Assembly: GCA_902826155.1 (NCBI GenBank)
Contig: CADEDU010000036.1
Location: forward strand, 48,200-59,301
Reading direction: 5' to 3'
DNA length: 11,102 nt
DNA from: an uncultured beta proteobacterium
GTDB taxonomy: Bacteria > Pseudomonadota > Gammaproteobacteria > Burkholderiales > SG8-39
Shown: piece after piece, positions 1-7,190 of the stretch
Position numbering within the stretch: the stretch's first letter is position 1
How the letters are laid out: the number at the start of each line of letters is the position of its first letter
Notes under the pieces: generated by a model
What the model was told of the DNA's origin: nothing
Database searches by the model: none
The model's input: only the letters and a program-made list of their open reading frames with translations
Made by a program: the position numbers and the translations under genes

Positions 1-27
1 CCCTTGATGCACGACAAACATGCGTGA
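1..27 (+). CDS. possible 3' end of an upstream gene overlapping the oxidase start
   Basis: Reading frame 1 is open from the window edge to a TGA at 25-27, giving the tail PLMHDKHA. It would overlap the next gene by 8 bases (ATGCGTGA), an arrangement typical of translationally coupled genes. The oxidase ATG at 20 has no recognisable Shine-Dalgarno sequence, which fits coupling. Nine codons are far too few to identify a product, and the open frame may be chance. Confidence 0.22.
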   Translation, partial: PLMHDKHA

Positions 28-1153
28 CTCCTACGACGTGATCGTCATTGGGCTGGGCGCCATGGGGGCGTCGACCGCGATGCACCTGGCGCAGCGGGGC
101 GTGGCGGTGCTCGGCATCGATGCGCACCAGCCGCCGCACACGCTGGGCTCGCACCATGGCGAGTCGCGCATCATCCGCAAGGCGTACTACGAGCATCCGG
201 GCTACGTGCCGATGCTTGCGCGCGCCTTCGAGTCGTGGCGCGAACTGGAGCGACGTACCGGGCGGTCGTTGCTGAAGATCACCGGTGGATTGATGATTGG
301 CGCACCCGATGGCGAACTCGTGAGCGGCGTGCTGGCGAGCGCCCGCACCCACGATCTGCCGCATGAGCTGTTGAGCGCCGCGGCGATGCAATTGCGTTAT
401 CCGTCGTATCGACTCGATCCATCGATGCTGGCGGTGTGGGAGCCGGAGGCGGGCATCCTATTCCCGGAGCGATGCGTGGCGACCATGCTCGACCTGGCGC
501 GCGAACAAGGCGCAACGATCCGTTGCAATGAACCGGTGCGCGAATGGCAGGAGACGGGCGCCGGCGTTCAAGTCGCGACGAGTGCAGGTACGTACACCGC
601 CACCGCAATCGTGCTCTGCGCCGGTGCTGGTCTGGCGCAGCTGCTTCGGCCGATCGCCCGGTCCCTGCAGATCGAGCGGCAAGTGGTCGCGCATTTCGCG
701 CCGTCCGGTTCAGCGGCCGCGCTGATGACGCCTGATCGGTTCCCGATCTTCGCGTTCGAGCAGTTGGACGGTGGGTTCTTCTACGGTTTCGCCGATCTGG
801 GCAACGGCATCAAGGTCGCCCGGCACCACGGCGGGGCGAGCACTCGCGTCGAGCCGCTCGATCGCACCGTCAACGCGGCCGACATCGACGAAATTCGTGC
901 GTTCTGCGCGAAGCATCTGCCCGACGCCAATGGCACTTTGCTCGCCAGTGCCACCTGCCTCTATACCAACACGCCGGACTTTCACTTCGTGCTCGATCGC
1001 ATTCCCGCGAGCGATCGTGTATTCATCGCCAGTCCGTGCTCCGGTCACGGCTTCAAGTTCGCGAGCGTGGTGGGCGAGATCATGGCCGACCTGGTGCAGG
1101 GTCGGTCTGCGGGCTTCGATCTGTCGCTGTTCAACGCGCAGCGGATCACCTGA
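20..1153 (+). CDS. solA: FAD-dependent N-methyl amino acid oxidase (MSOX/SolA family)
   Basis: A 377-residue cytosolic flavoenzyme of the monomeric sarcosine oxidase / N-methyltryptophan oxidase family, about the usual length. Family members oxidatively demethylate secondary amino acids, giving the free amino acid, formaldehyde and hydrogen peroxide. Visible features are the N-terminal dinucleotide fold with GLGAMG at residues 11-16, the SHHGESRIIR active-site segment at 44-53, Lys265 and His269 in GIKVARHH (the Lys is the oxygen-activating position in MSOX), Cys313 in CLYTNTPD at the covalent-FAD position, and the C-terminal SGHGFKF FAD-binding motif. All catalytic residues I can place are present, so the enzyme looks active. 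Sarcosine, N-methyltryptophan and pipecolate oxidases share these motifs, so the substrate is open and the symbol is a family label. The ATG at 20 starts just before the FAD fold as expected; no ribosome site is evident. The gene converges on the AllC-like gene. Confidence 0.88.
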   Translation: MRDSYDVIVIGLGAMGASTAMHLAQRGVAVLGIDAHQPPHTLGSHHGESRIIRKAYYEHPGYVPMLARAFESWRELERRTGRSLLKITGGLMIGAPDGELVSGVLASARTHDLPHELLSAAAMQLRYPSYRLDPSMLAVWEPEAGILFPERCVATMLDLAREQGATIRCNEPVREWQETGAGVQVATSAGTYTATAIVLCAGAGLAQLLRPIARSLQIERQVVAHFAPSGSAAALMTPDRFPIFAFEQLDGGFFYGFADLGNGIKVARHHGGASTRVEPLDRTVNAADIDEIRAFCAKHLPDANGTLLASATCLYTNTPDFHFVLDRIPASDRVFIASPCSGHGFKFASVVGEIMADLVQGRSAGFDLSLFNAQRIT

Positions 1154-1165
1154 GCGGGCAATCAA

Positions 1166-1180
1166 CCGACACACCGTCGG
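1166..1180. terminator. small hairpin in a convergent gap
   Basis: CCGAC-ACACC-GTCGG forms a perfect 5-bp stem with a 5-base loop in the 32-bp gap between the converging oxidase and AllC-like genes. The position suits a bidirectional terminator. The stem is short and no T-run follows on either strand, so an intrinsic terminator is only a possibility. Confidence 0.25.
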
Positions 1181-1185
1181 GCCGA

Positions 1186-2415
1186 TCACGAGGCACGCGG
1201 CCGAAACCCTTCGATGAATCGCAGCAGCACCCGCGCGCCGGCCTGCGCGTCGTCGACAGTGATCGACTCGGCAGGATTGTGGCTGATGCCGCCCTTGCAT
1301 CGCACGAACAACATGCACACATCGGTGAGCGTGATCATCGCCTGCGCATCGTGCCCGGCGCCGCTCGGCAAGCGAAACACGCGATGCCCCTCGACACCCA
1401 CCGCCGCGTCCATCTGCTGCATCAGCCACGGCGCACAGCGCGCCACCGGATTCGACTGGATCTCCTCGATCGAGACGCGCAGGCCACGCGTCTGAGCGGC
1501 AACGCGTACCGCTTGCTCGATGCCTTTCACCGCCTGCAAGCGCAGCGCATCGTCGGGCGCGCGGATATCGATGGTGAAGCGCACTTCGCCGGGAATCACG
1601 TTGATTGCGCCCGGCAACGGTTCGAGTCTGCCCACCGTGGCGACGAGGTCAGGGTGCGTTCGGCCGATCCTCTCGATTGCCAGCACGCACTCGGCAGCAC
1701 CGGCGAGAGCATCGCGACGCAGCCGCATCGGCACCGTACCGGCGTGTCCGGCCATACCTTCGAGTACCACGCGTTTGCGGGTGAAACCGTTGATGGCGGT
1801 CACCACGCCGACCGGAAGCGACTCGGCTTCGAGCACCGGCCCTTGCTCGATATGCAGTTCGGCGTAAGCCAGCACCTGTTCCTTGCCGTACGCGCAAGCC
1901 GGAATCGCGTCCGGATCGAGGCCGAACGCCCTAAGCGCATCCTGCATGCTCACGCCATCGCGATCGCGCGACTGCAATACGGCGGCATCGAACGTGCCAG
2001 CAATGGCGCGACTGCCGAGGAACGTGGAGGCGAATCGCACGCCCTCCTCGTCGGCAAACCCGACGATCTCGATCGCATGCGGCAGACGCCGATTCACGGC
2101 ATGCAGTGCGCGCACGCATTCGATCGGTGTCACCACGCCGAGCATGCCGTCGTACTTGCCGGCGTTGCGCACCGTATCCAGGTGCGATCCGAGCATCAGA
2201 CAGGGCGCGCCAGCGCGCTCGCCCTCGTAGCGGCCGACGATATTGCCGATCGCATCCATGCGTGTGCTCATACCGGCCTCTCGCATCCACTGCTCGACCA
2301 GCTTGTTGGCCGCACCAGCCTGGTCGCTCAGATAGACACGCGTGAGCCCGTCGGGCTGCTCGGAGCAGCGCGCGAGTTCTTCGATGTGCTGCAGGATGCG
2401 CGATGCGTCGGTCAT
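1186..2415 (-). CDS. allC: Zn/Mn-dependent allantoate amidohydrolase / N-carbamoyl-amino-acid hydrolase (M20 family)
   Basis: A 409-residue cytosolic amidohydrolase, close to the usual length for AllC. Family members hydrolyse allantoate (purine/ureide degradation) or N-carbamoyl-L-amino acids (hydantoin and pyrimidine degradation). The binuclear metal ligands expected of the family are visible: His78 in GSHLDTV, bridging Asp89 in KYDGMLG, Glu124 in ADEEGVRF, His188 in HIEQGP and His379 in ISHNP. The motif LPSGAGHDAQ at 349-358 is also characteristic. A central dimerisation (lid) domain lies between about 205 and 325. The ATG at 2415 is preceded on its strand by a TATAAT box that would give a leader of about 45 nt. 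The gene is divergent from a BMP-type solute-binding lipoprotein and convergent with the oxidase, so a role in using ureides or N-substituted amino acids is plausible. Allantoate, carbamoyl-amino-acid and ureidoglycine substrates cannot be separated by eye; the symbol is a family label. Confidence 0.85.
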   Translation of the reverse strand: MTDASRILQHIEELARCSEQPDGLTRVYLSDQAGAANKLVEQWMREAGMSTRMDAIGNIVGRYEGERAGAPCLMLGSHLDTVRNAGKYDGMLGVVTPIECVRALHAVNRRLPHAIEIVGFADEEGVRFASTFLGSRAIAGTFDAAVLQSRDRDGVSMQDALRAFGLDPDAIPACAYGKEQVLAYAELHIEQGPVLEAESLPVGVVTAINGFTRKRVVLEGMAGHAGTVPMRLRRDALAGAAECVLAIERIGRTHPDLVATVGRLEPLPGAINVIPGEVRFTIDIRAPDDALRLQAVKGIEQAVRVAAQTRGLRVSIEEIQSNPVARCAPWLMQQMDAAVGVEGHRVFRLPSGAGHDAQAMITLTDVCMLFVRCKGGISHNPAESITVDDAQAGARVLLRFIEGFRPRAS

Positions 2416-2468
2416 GGGCCGAGTCCGGATGAATTGGATGAAACGTCGCGAACGAGTGTGTCCGCGGC

Positions 2469-2474
2469 ATTATA
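2469..2474 (-). promoter_or_regulatory. -10 box for the AllC-like gene
   Basis: On the minus strand this reads TATAAT, a perfect sigma-70 -10 box, 53 bp upstream of the hydrolase ATG. No convincing -35 hexamer is seen 16-18 bp further upstream. The placement in the divergent intergenic region supports a promoter, but only the -10 element is clear. Confidence 0.45.
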
Positions 2475-2572
2475 GAGATGCGATGGCGCGAACCTCGTTG
2501 GGAGAGCGAGGCGCGTCGATGGTGCGCGGCTCGTCGGGGGTGCGACGCCCGATCGCGCTGGCTTCGTGCGAA

Positions 2573-2601
2573 TTTACTTTGCCCGGTCCGCTGGCTACAC
2601 T
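2573..2601 (+). promoter_or_regulatory. predicted leaderless promoter of the BMP lipoprotein gene
   Basis: TTTACT (2573-2578; 4 of 6 to TTGACA) and TACACT (2596-2601; 4 of 6 to TATAAT) are separated by exactly 17 bp. The -10 box ends only six bases before the ATG at 2608. Transcription would start at or within a base or two of that ATG, giving a leaderless or nearly leaderless mRNA. No Shine-Dalgarno sequence precedes the ATG, consistent with this. The alternatives are a start codon further downstream or a different promoter. Confidence 0.45.
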
Positions 2602-2607
2602 GCCCCG

Positions 2608-3639
2608 ATGAAGTACGCGTCCATTCACGCTTCATTCGGGCGACGGCGCCTGCTGCAGGCACTGGCTGCCTCGGCGCTGCTTCCCGCCTGCCGCAGCACG
2701 CCGATCGGCCGGCCCGAGCGGGGTCCGTTCGCGGCGGCGCTGGCCGGCGAGCCGAGCGACTTCAACGCGACGCAATCGGTCCTGCAGGGCCTGCAACGCC
2801 TGCGCGACACGCTGCAGGTCGAACTGACGCACACGGCGGCGCTCGATGCCAACGAGCGGCAAGCGTTCGGCGTGATGCGCGAATGGGCGCAGGCGCGCGT
2901 CGGCATGATCGTCGTGCACGGTCATGCGCTGGAGCCGATCGCCCATCGCGTCGCATGGGAGTTCCCGCAGCAACGGTTCACCGTACTGCAGGGGCAGGCG
3001 CGACGTCCGAACGTCGCGGCCTATGTCGCGCGCCACGAGCACGGTAGCTGGCTGGCCGGCATCGCGGCCGGATTGCTCACCCGCTCGAACGTGGTGGCCC
3101 ATCTCAGTGCCGACGGCGACGCCGAGGGGTTGCGCGCCCGTGCCGCATTCGCCGACGGCGTGGCGCGCGTCAATGCGAAAGCAAGGCTCCTCACCTCGAC
3201 GCGCGCACGACACGATCAACCCGAGCTCGCCGAGCGCGTGGCCACGGCGCAGATCGGCGCGGGCGCCGACATCGTCTACGCCATGCTCGATCGCGCGCGC
3301 GAAGGCGTGAGCCGCGCGTGCGCGCAGCGCAACGTGCGACAGATCGGCACCGGCGCCGACTGGGTGGTGGCCGATCCCCAATTGTTCGCTGCGTCGGTGC
3401 GCGTCGATCTGGCGGCGATGGTGATGAGCATGGCGCGCGACATCGTCGACTCAGTGTGGCGCGGCGATTACGTGCGTCAGTTCGATATCCGCCACCCGGA
3501 GATCGTGACGCTGCATCTGTCGCCTTCGGCGCCGGCATCGGTTGCGTCTGCGGTTGACGAATGGCGCCAGCAACTGGCGACCGGGCGTGTCGTCATTCCC
3601 CGGGAGTATCGCGGCCCGACGTTCGAGCTGCCCGCTTGA
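2608..3639 (+). CDS. BMP/PnrA-family solute-binding lipoprotein, Tat-type signal
   Basis: A 343-residue exported protein resembling the basic membrane protein (BMP) family of periplasmic binding proteins, which typically bind nucleosides or purines for ABC importers. The N-terminus has a twin-arginine-like stretch (GRRRLLQALAA, 11-21), a hydrophobic segment and the lipobox LPAC with Cys28, so a Tat-exported, lipid-anchored protein is likely. BMP-like elements follow in order: DFN at 51-53 (family DKSFN), a first Rossmann-like lobe with MIVVHGHA near 100-107, HEHGSWLAGIAAGL at 143-156, GADIVYAMLDRA at 219-230 and IGTGADW at 246-252. I place the start at the ATG at 2608 because it begins the signal peptide directly; an earlier in-frame non-ATG start would only add residues with no signal character. 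No ABC permease or ATPase gene lies nearby, which is unusual for this family. An MFS transporter follows about 100 bp downstream. Ligand unknown. Confidence 0.75.
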   Translation: MKYASIHASFGRRRLLQALAASALLPACRSTPIGRPERGPFAAALAGEPSDFNATQSVLQGLQRLRDTLQVELTHTAALDANERQAFGVMREWAQARVGMIVVHGHALEPIAHRVAWEFPQQRFTVLQGQARRPNVAAYVARHEHGSWLAGIAAGLLTRSNVVAHLSADGDAEGLRARAAFADGVARVNAKARLLTSTRARHDQPELAERVATAQIGAGADIVYAMLDRAREGVSRACAQRNVRQIGTGADWVVADPQLFAASVRVDLAAMVMSMARDIVDSVWRGDYVRQFDIRHPEIVTLHLSPSAPASVASAVDEWRQQLATGRVVIPREYRGPTFELPA

Positions 3640-3741
3640 GTCGCGCGCTCGAAACGGCCCTCTCCTATCCGCACCGGGCTGCCCATCCACTCTCGTCGAG
3701 GATGACGGCAGGCGTTACGACCGCGCCGTCGCGGGTTGCGC

Positions 3742-4923
3742 ATGCCGCGTGAAGCGCTGAGCGCGGCGGCAATCCTGAACTTCGTCATGCTCGCCTGCTC
3801 GGCGAGCCTGTTCAGCGTGCCGGTGATGGCACCTGAGATCGCCGCCGACCTCGGATTGAGCACGAACTATGTCGGCGTCTACTCGGGGTTGCTGTGGACT
3901 TGCGCATTGCTCACTTCATACGGATCGGGTCCATTGATCGCCCGATTCGGTCCGATGGGTGTCTCGCAGTTGTGCCTGCTGTGGTGCGCGCTTGGACTGT
4001 TCGTCGCCGCGCTGGGCACCTGGCCGGCCTTCGTGCTCGCGTCGATGTTCATCGGATTGGCGCACGGCGTTGAGACGCCCGCCAGTTCGCAACTGCTGGC
4101 ACGGCTGACCCCGGCGCCACAGCAGCCGCTGGTGTTCTCGCTCAAGCAGACGGGCGTGCAACTGGGCGGCATGCTGAGCGGCGTGCTGTTTCCGTTTCTG
4201 CTGCTGCGCTTCGGCTGGCGCGGTGCGCTGCTCGCGATGGCCGTGGCGATGTTGCTGAGCGCCTGGGCGCTGCAAACCGCGCGCCGCCGGTTCGACCGTG
4301 ATTTTCACGCTGCGCACGCGTCGATTCCCGCCAAGCCGATGACCCAGGCGCTGCGCGCGGTGTGGGTGGATCCGAACCTGTTTCGAATCACGATCGCCGC
4401 GCTCGCCTACGTCGGCGCGCAGGTGTGCTTCAACGCATTCCTGGTGAGTTATCTCGTGCACGAGCGTGGGCTGTCGCTGGCAGTCGCCGGATCGGTGCTG
4501 ACCGTGGGACAGTTCGGCGGATTGCTCGGTCGGGTGATCTGGGGCGCCATCTCCGGCCGGATATTGCCCGCGACGGTGTTGTTGATCGCCCTGGGCACGG
4601 TGATGACAGCAGGGTTCGCGCTGCTCGGTGGAATCGGACATCATCTGCCGCTGCTGCTGCTCTACTTGGTGTGCTTCGTCGTCGGGCTCACCGTGAGCGG
4701 CTGGAACGGCGTGTTTCTGGCCGAAATCGCGCGGCTTGCGCCACGCAACGAGGTCGGTCGCATCACCGGCGCAAGCTTCGTGATCTCGGGCACCGGGTTG
4801 GTGGTAGGTCCGCTCATCTTCAGCGCGCTGGCGGGCGCCTCCAGCGCAGCGATGGCGTACATGCTCTGTGCAGCGTCGACGTTGGCCGGCGTCGCCTGTC
4901 TCGCCTGGCGCCGTTCAGCATAG
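3742..4923 (+). CDS. MFS transporter, 12 transmembrane segments
   Basis: A 393-residue inner-membrane secondary transporter of the major facilitator superfamily, about the usual length for a 12-TM member. Hydrophobic segments run throughout, with the motif-A-like loop GPLIARFG between TM2 and TM3 and a second-half counterpart near LLGRVIWGAISG. The TM5 region contains FSLKQTGVQLGG, a sequence common in MFS carriers of organic anions or small solutes, including CynX/NimT-like proteins. A basic central loop (RRRFDRDF) separates the halves. The ATG at 3742 is chosen; a TTG two codons upstream is possible, and no strong ribosome site is seen for either. The gene lies 102 bp after the BMP lipoprotein gene on the same strand, and its end abuts the yajQ promoter. 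The substrate cannot be read from sequence; purine, ureide or amino-acid derivatives are suggested only by neighbours. Confidence 0.82.
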   Translation: MPREALSAAAILNFVMLACSASLFSVPVMAPEIAADLGLSTNYVGVYSGLLWTCALLTSYGSGPLIARFGPMGVSQLCLLWCALGLFVAALGTWPAFVLASMFIGLAHGVETPASSQLLARLTPAPQQPLVFSLKQTGVQLGGMLSGVLFPFLLLRFGWRGALLAMAVAMLLSAWALQTARRRFDRDFHAAHASIPAKPMTQALRAVWVDPNLFRITIAALAYVGAQVCFNAFLVSYLVHERGLSLAVAGSVLTVGQFGGLLGRVIWGAISGRILPATVLLIALGTVMTAGFALLGGIGHHLPLLLLYLVCFVVGLTVSGWNGVFLAEIARLAPRNEVGRITGASFVISGTGLVVGPLIFSALAGASSAAMAYMLCAASTLAGVACLAWRRSA

Positions 4924-4932
4924 CCGGCTCGC

Positions 4933-4938
4933 TATAAT
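4933..4938 (+). promoter_or_regulatory. -10 box of yajQ
   Basis: A perfect TATAAT lies nine bases after the MFS stop codon and 32 bp before the yajQ ATG. It would give a leader of about 25 nt. No good -35 hexamer is seen at a 16-18 bp spacing; the upstream sequence is the end of the MFS coding region. It suggests yajQ is transcribed independently of the transporter. Confidence 0.55.
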
Positions 4939-4970
4939 TCGCGTTGTTCGACTCCTCTCAGGCGGCCACC

Positions 4971-5453
4971 ATGCCCTCCTTCGACATCACCTCCGAAGTC
5001 AACAAGGTCGAGCTTCACAACGCGATCGATCAGTCGAACAAGGAGATCACCAACCGGTTCGACTTCAAGGGGACCGATGCTCGTATCGAGGAGAAGGAGC
5101 TCGAGCTTACGCTGTACGCCGACGACGACTTCAAACTCAAGCAGGTGATGGACGTGCTGATCGGCAAGTGCGCCAAACGCAATGTCGACGTCCGCGCGCT
5201 CGATGCGCAGGCGATCGAGCGGATCGGCAACAAGATGAAGCAGACCATCAAGGTCAAGAACGGCCTCGAGTCCGACATGGCCAAACGCATCGTCAAGACC
5301 ATCAAGGACGCAAAGCTCAAGGTCACCGCGAGCATCCAGGGGCCGGCCGTGCGCGTGGTCGGCACCAAGAAGGATGACCTGCAGTCGGCGATCCAGACCG
5401 TGCGCGGTGCCATCACCGAGATTCCGGTGCAGTTCGGCAACTTCCGCGACTGA
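4971..5453 (+). CDS. yajQ: YajQ family nucleotide / cyclic di-GMP-binding protein
   Basis: A 160-residue soluble protein matching the YajQ family along its length (E. coli YajQ is about 163 residues). The start [15 protein letters not shown] at residues 1-15 is the family N-terminus, which is why the ATG at 4971 is preferred over an upstream in-frame TTG at 4944. Other hallmarks are [38 protein letters not shown], and the C-terminal QFGNFRD. The fold is two ferredoxin-like domains. Known members bind nucleic acid or nucleotides, and the Xanthomonas homologue is reported as a c-di-GMP effector acting with a transcription factor; whether this protein binds c-di-GMP is inference. It has its own TATAAT box and is followed after 171 bp by a polysaccharide flippase gene on the same strand. 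Confidence 0.95.
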   Translation: MPSFDITSEVNKVELHNAIDQSNKEITNRFDFKGTDARIEEKELELTLYADDDFKLKQVMDVLIGKCAKRNVDVRALDAQAIERIGNKMKQTIKVKNGLESDMAKRIVKTIKDAKLKVTASIQGPAVRVVGTKKDDLQSAIQTVRGAITEIPVQFGNFRD

Positions 5454-5573
5454 GCATTTCCGCACGAACGCGCGGCGGTAACAGCGCCTGCGCCGGGGTC
5501 AGCGCAGTGCCGATGCCATAGCATCACGGGTCGCCGCTTTCGACTGCCGGGCCAACCCCGTCTGCTCCGCCCC

Positions 5574-5587
5574 GCGGCATAGGCCGC
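5574..5587 (+). other. small GC hairpin in the yajQ-wzx gap
   Basis: GCGGC-ATAG-GCCGC forms a perfect 5-bp stem with a tetraloop, 37 bp before the flippase ATG. The 171-bp gap (5454-5624) otherwise shows no promoter, terminator T-run or small gene that I can support. The hairpin is short enough to be chance in GC-rich DNA. Confidence 0.2.
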
Positions 5588-5624
5588 AGCCTCTCCCCGC
5601 AATGCATGCCCCGAGCGAACCCTG

Positions 5625-7064
5625 ATGTCCTCACTTGATCGCGCGCTCGTTCGCAGCGTCGCCTGGAGCGGGATCGTCAAGTGGACCGGGCAGATCATCT
5701 CCTGGGTCGCGACGATCATCGTCGCACGCCTGCTCACACCGGCCGATTACGGTCTGGTCGCGATGGGCACGACGTTCCTGGGCATCCTGCTGCTCCTGAA
5801 CGAATTCGGCCTGGGCGCAACCGTTACCGCACGGCGTGATCTGAACGCGCGGCAACTCGCACAGTTGAACACGGTCGCGGTGCTGATCAGTCTGATCGCG
5901 ATGCTGGTCATGACGGCGGCGGCCTATCCGCTGGCGCGATTCTACGATGCTCCGAGTCTGCCCAATATCATGATCGTATTGGGCCTGGGCTTCCTGATCA
6001 CGGCGCTGCGTACCGTGCCACGCGCGATCATGGAGCGCGAACTGCAGTTCAAGACCGTGGTGCTGATCGACGGGCTGCAGGTGATCGTCACCGTGCTCGT
6101 CACGCTGGCTCTCGCCTACTTGGGTCACGGGTACTGGTCGCTGGTGTTCGGTCCGCTTGCAGGCAGCATCTTCTCGACCGCCGTGCTGCTGAGCATTCGC
6201 CGTTGCGGATTCTCCTGGCCGCGGCGCGCTGATCTGGGCGACGTGTTGGGCATGTCGTGGCATCTGGTCGGCAGTCAGGTGAGCTGGTACGTCGCCTCGA
6301 CTTCCGATCAGTTCATCATCGGCCGCGTGCTCGGTACTTCGGCGATGGGCGCCTACCAGCTCGCTTTCACGCTCGCCTATCTGCCGATCGACAAGATCGT
6401 TTCGACGGTGAACCGCGTCATGCCCGCGATCTACTCCGCGGTGCAGACCGACATGGTGGCGATACGCCGTTACCTGCTGGGCAGCGCCGAAGTCGTGTCG
6501 CTTGCGGTCTTTCCCGTGTCTGTTGGCTTCGCGCTCGTGGCCGAGGAAACCGTACTGCTGCTGCTGGGCGACAAGTGGATCGAGGCGGTGCCGCCGCTCG
6601 TGTTGCTGTCGTTCTACACCGCGGTGCGTTCGGTCATCAGCATGACCTCGAGCACGCTGGTGTCGCTACGCGAAACGAGTCTGGCGTTCTGGAACGGCAT
6701 CTGGTGTCTGGTGCTGTTTCCGCCGTTGTTCTACGTCGGCAGCCGCTGGGGGCTGTTCGGTGTGGCTGCGGCATGGCTCGTCGCCCACCCGCTGGTATCG
6801 ATCCCGATCTACATGCGCGTGTTCAAGCGCATCGGCATGTCACGCCGGGAGTTCGTCGAGGCACTCTGGCCGGCATCGAGCGCCTGCATCGCCATGGCCG
6901 TCGCCGTGATCATGGTCAAGAAGTTCACGATCGCACTGCCGATCGCGATCCAATTGCTGATCCACATTTCGGTCGGCGCGATCGTCTACGCTGCCATCCT
7001 CCTGATCTTCCACCGCAGAGCCATCAAGCGGATCGTCAGCCTGCTCAAGCTGACGAAGGGTTAG
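5625..7064 (+). CDS. Wzx/WzxC-like polysaccharide flippase (MOP superfamily)
   Basis: A 479-residue polytopic inner-membrane protein of the MOP flippase superfamily, polysaccharide-biosynthesis branch. Such proteins move lipid-linked oligosaccharide units across the inner membrane for O-antigen, exopolysaccharide or colanic-acid-like polymers. The N-terminus has the family pattern: a first TM with SWVATIIVARLLTPADYG, then VAMGTTFLGI and NEFGLGATV. About 12-14 hydrophobic segments follow, and the C-terminus ends in a basic stretch (FHRRAIKRIVSLLKL). Length is typical and the gene looks intact. It begins with an ATG at 5625 with only a weak ribosome site. No glycosyltransferase, polymerase or chain-length gene is in the window, so it is an orphan flippase here. 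The neighbouring yajQ raises a possible c-di-GMP link, which is only context. The exact oligosaccharide cannot be predicted. Confidence 0.86.
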   Translation: MSSLDRALVRSVAWSGIVKWTGQIISWVATIIVARLLTPADYGLVAMGTTFLGILLLLNEFGLGATVTARRDLNARQLAQLNTVAVLISLIAMLVMTAAAYPLARFYDAPSLPNIMIVLGLGFLITALRTVPRAIMERELQFKTVVLIDGLQVIVTVLVTLALAYLGHGYWSLVFGPLAGSIFSTAVLLSIRRCGFSWPRRADLGDVLGMSWHLVGSQVSWYVASTSDQFIIGRVLGTSAMGAYQLAFTLAYLPIDKIVSTVNRVMPAIYSAVQTDMVAIRRYLLGSAEVVSLAVFPVSVGFALVAEETVLLLLGDKWIEAVPPLVLLSFYTAVRSVISMTSSTLVSLRETSLAFWNGIWCLVLFPPLFYVGSRWGLFGVAAAWLVAHPLVSIPIYMRVFKRIGMSRREFVEALWPASSACIAMAVAVIMVKKFTIALPIAIQLLIHISVGAIVYAAILLIFHRRAIKRIVSLLKLTKG

Positions 7065-7190
7065 CATCAGCATCCGGCACCAGGGCCTCCTCCGCGGGGC
7101 TTGCCAGTGTCGCGAATTGTTCGGGGCCGCGTCCGGCTCCCGGCCAGAAAAACCGCTGCTACGCGCCCTTTTGCGCTTCCGATTCGCGTC

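Noticed and set aside
1036..2475. Long open frame (479 codons) on the plus strand opposite the AllC-like gene
   Set aside because: Its protein is low-complexity and rich in His and Arg, as expected of the antisense of a high-GC gene, while the minus-strand frame has full metal-ligand motifs.
2632..3381. Minus-strand open frame opposite the BMP lipoprotein gene
   Set aside because: No recognisable motif and shadow-like composition; the plus frame shows a signal peptide, lipobox and BMP-like motifs.
5454..5624. Possible small gene or sRNA in the yajQ-flippase gap
   Set aside because: No supported start with ribosome site, no promoter or terminator pair; only a 5-bp hairpin is visible.
7062..7104. 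The flippase and the rhomboid protease are in the same reading frame, separated by one TAG and 12 sense codons, suggesting a readthrough fusion
   Set aside because: Third-position GC falls in the joining segment, both proteins are full length for their families alone, and no readthrough signal is apparent. A shared frame arises by chance one time in three.
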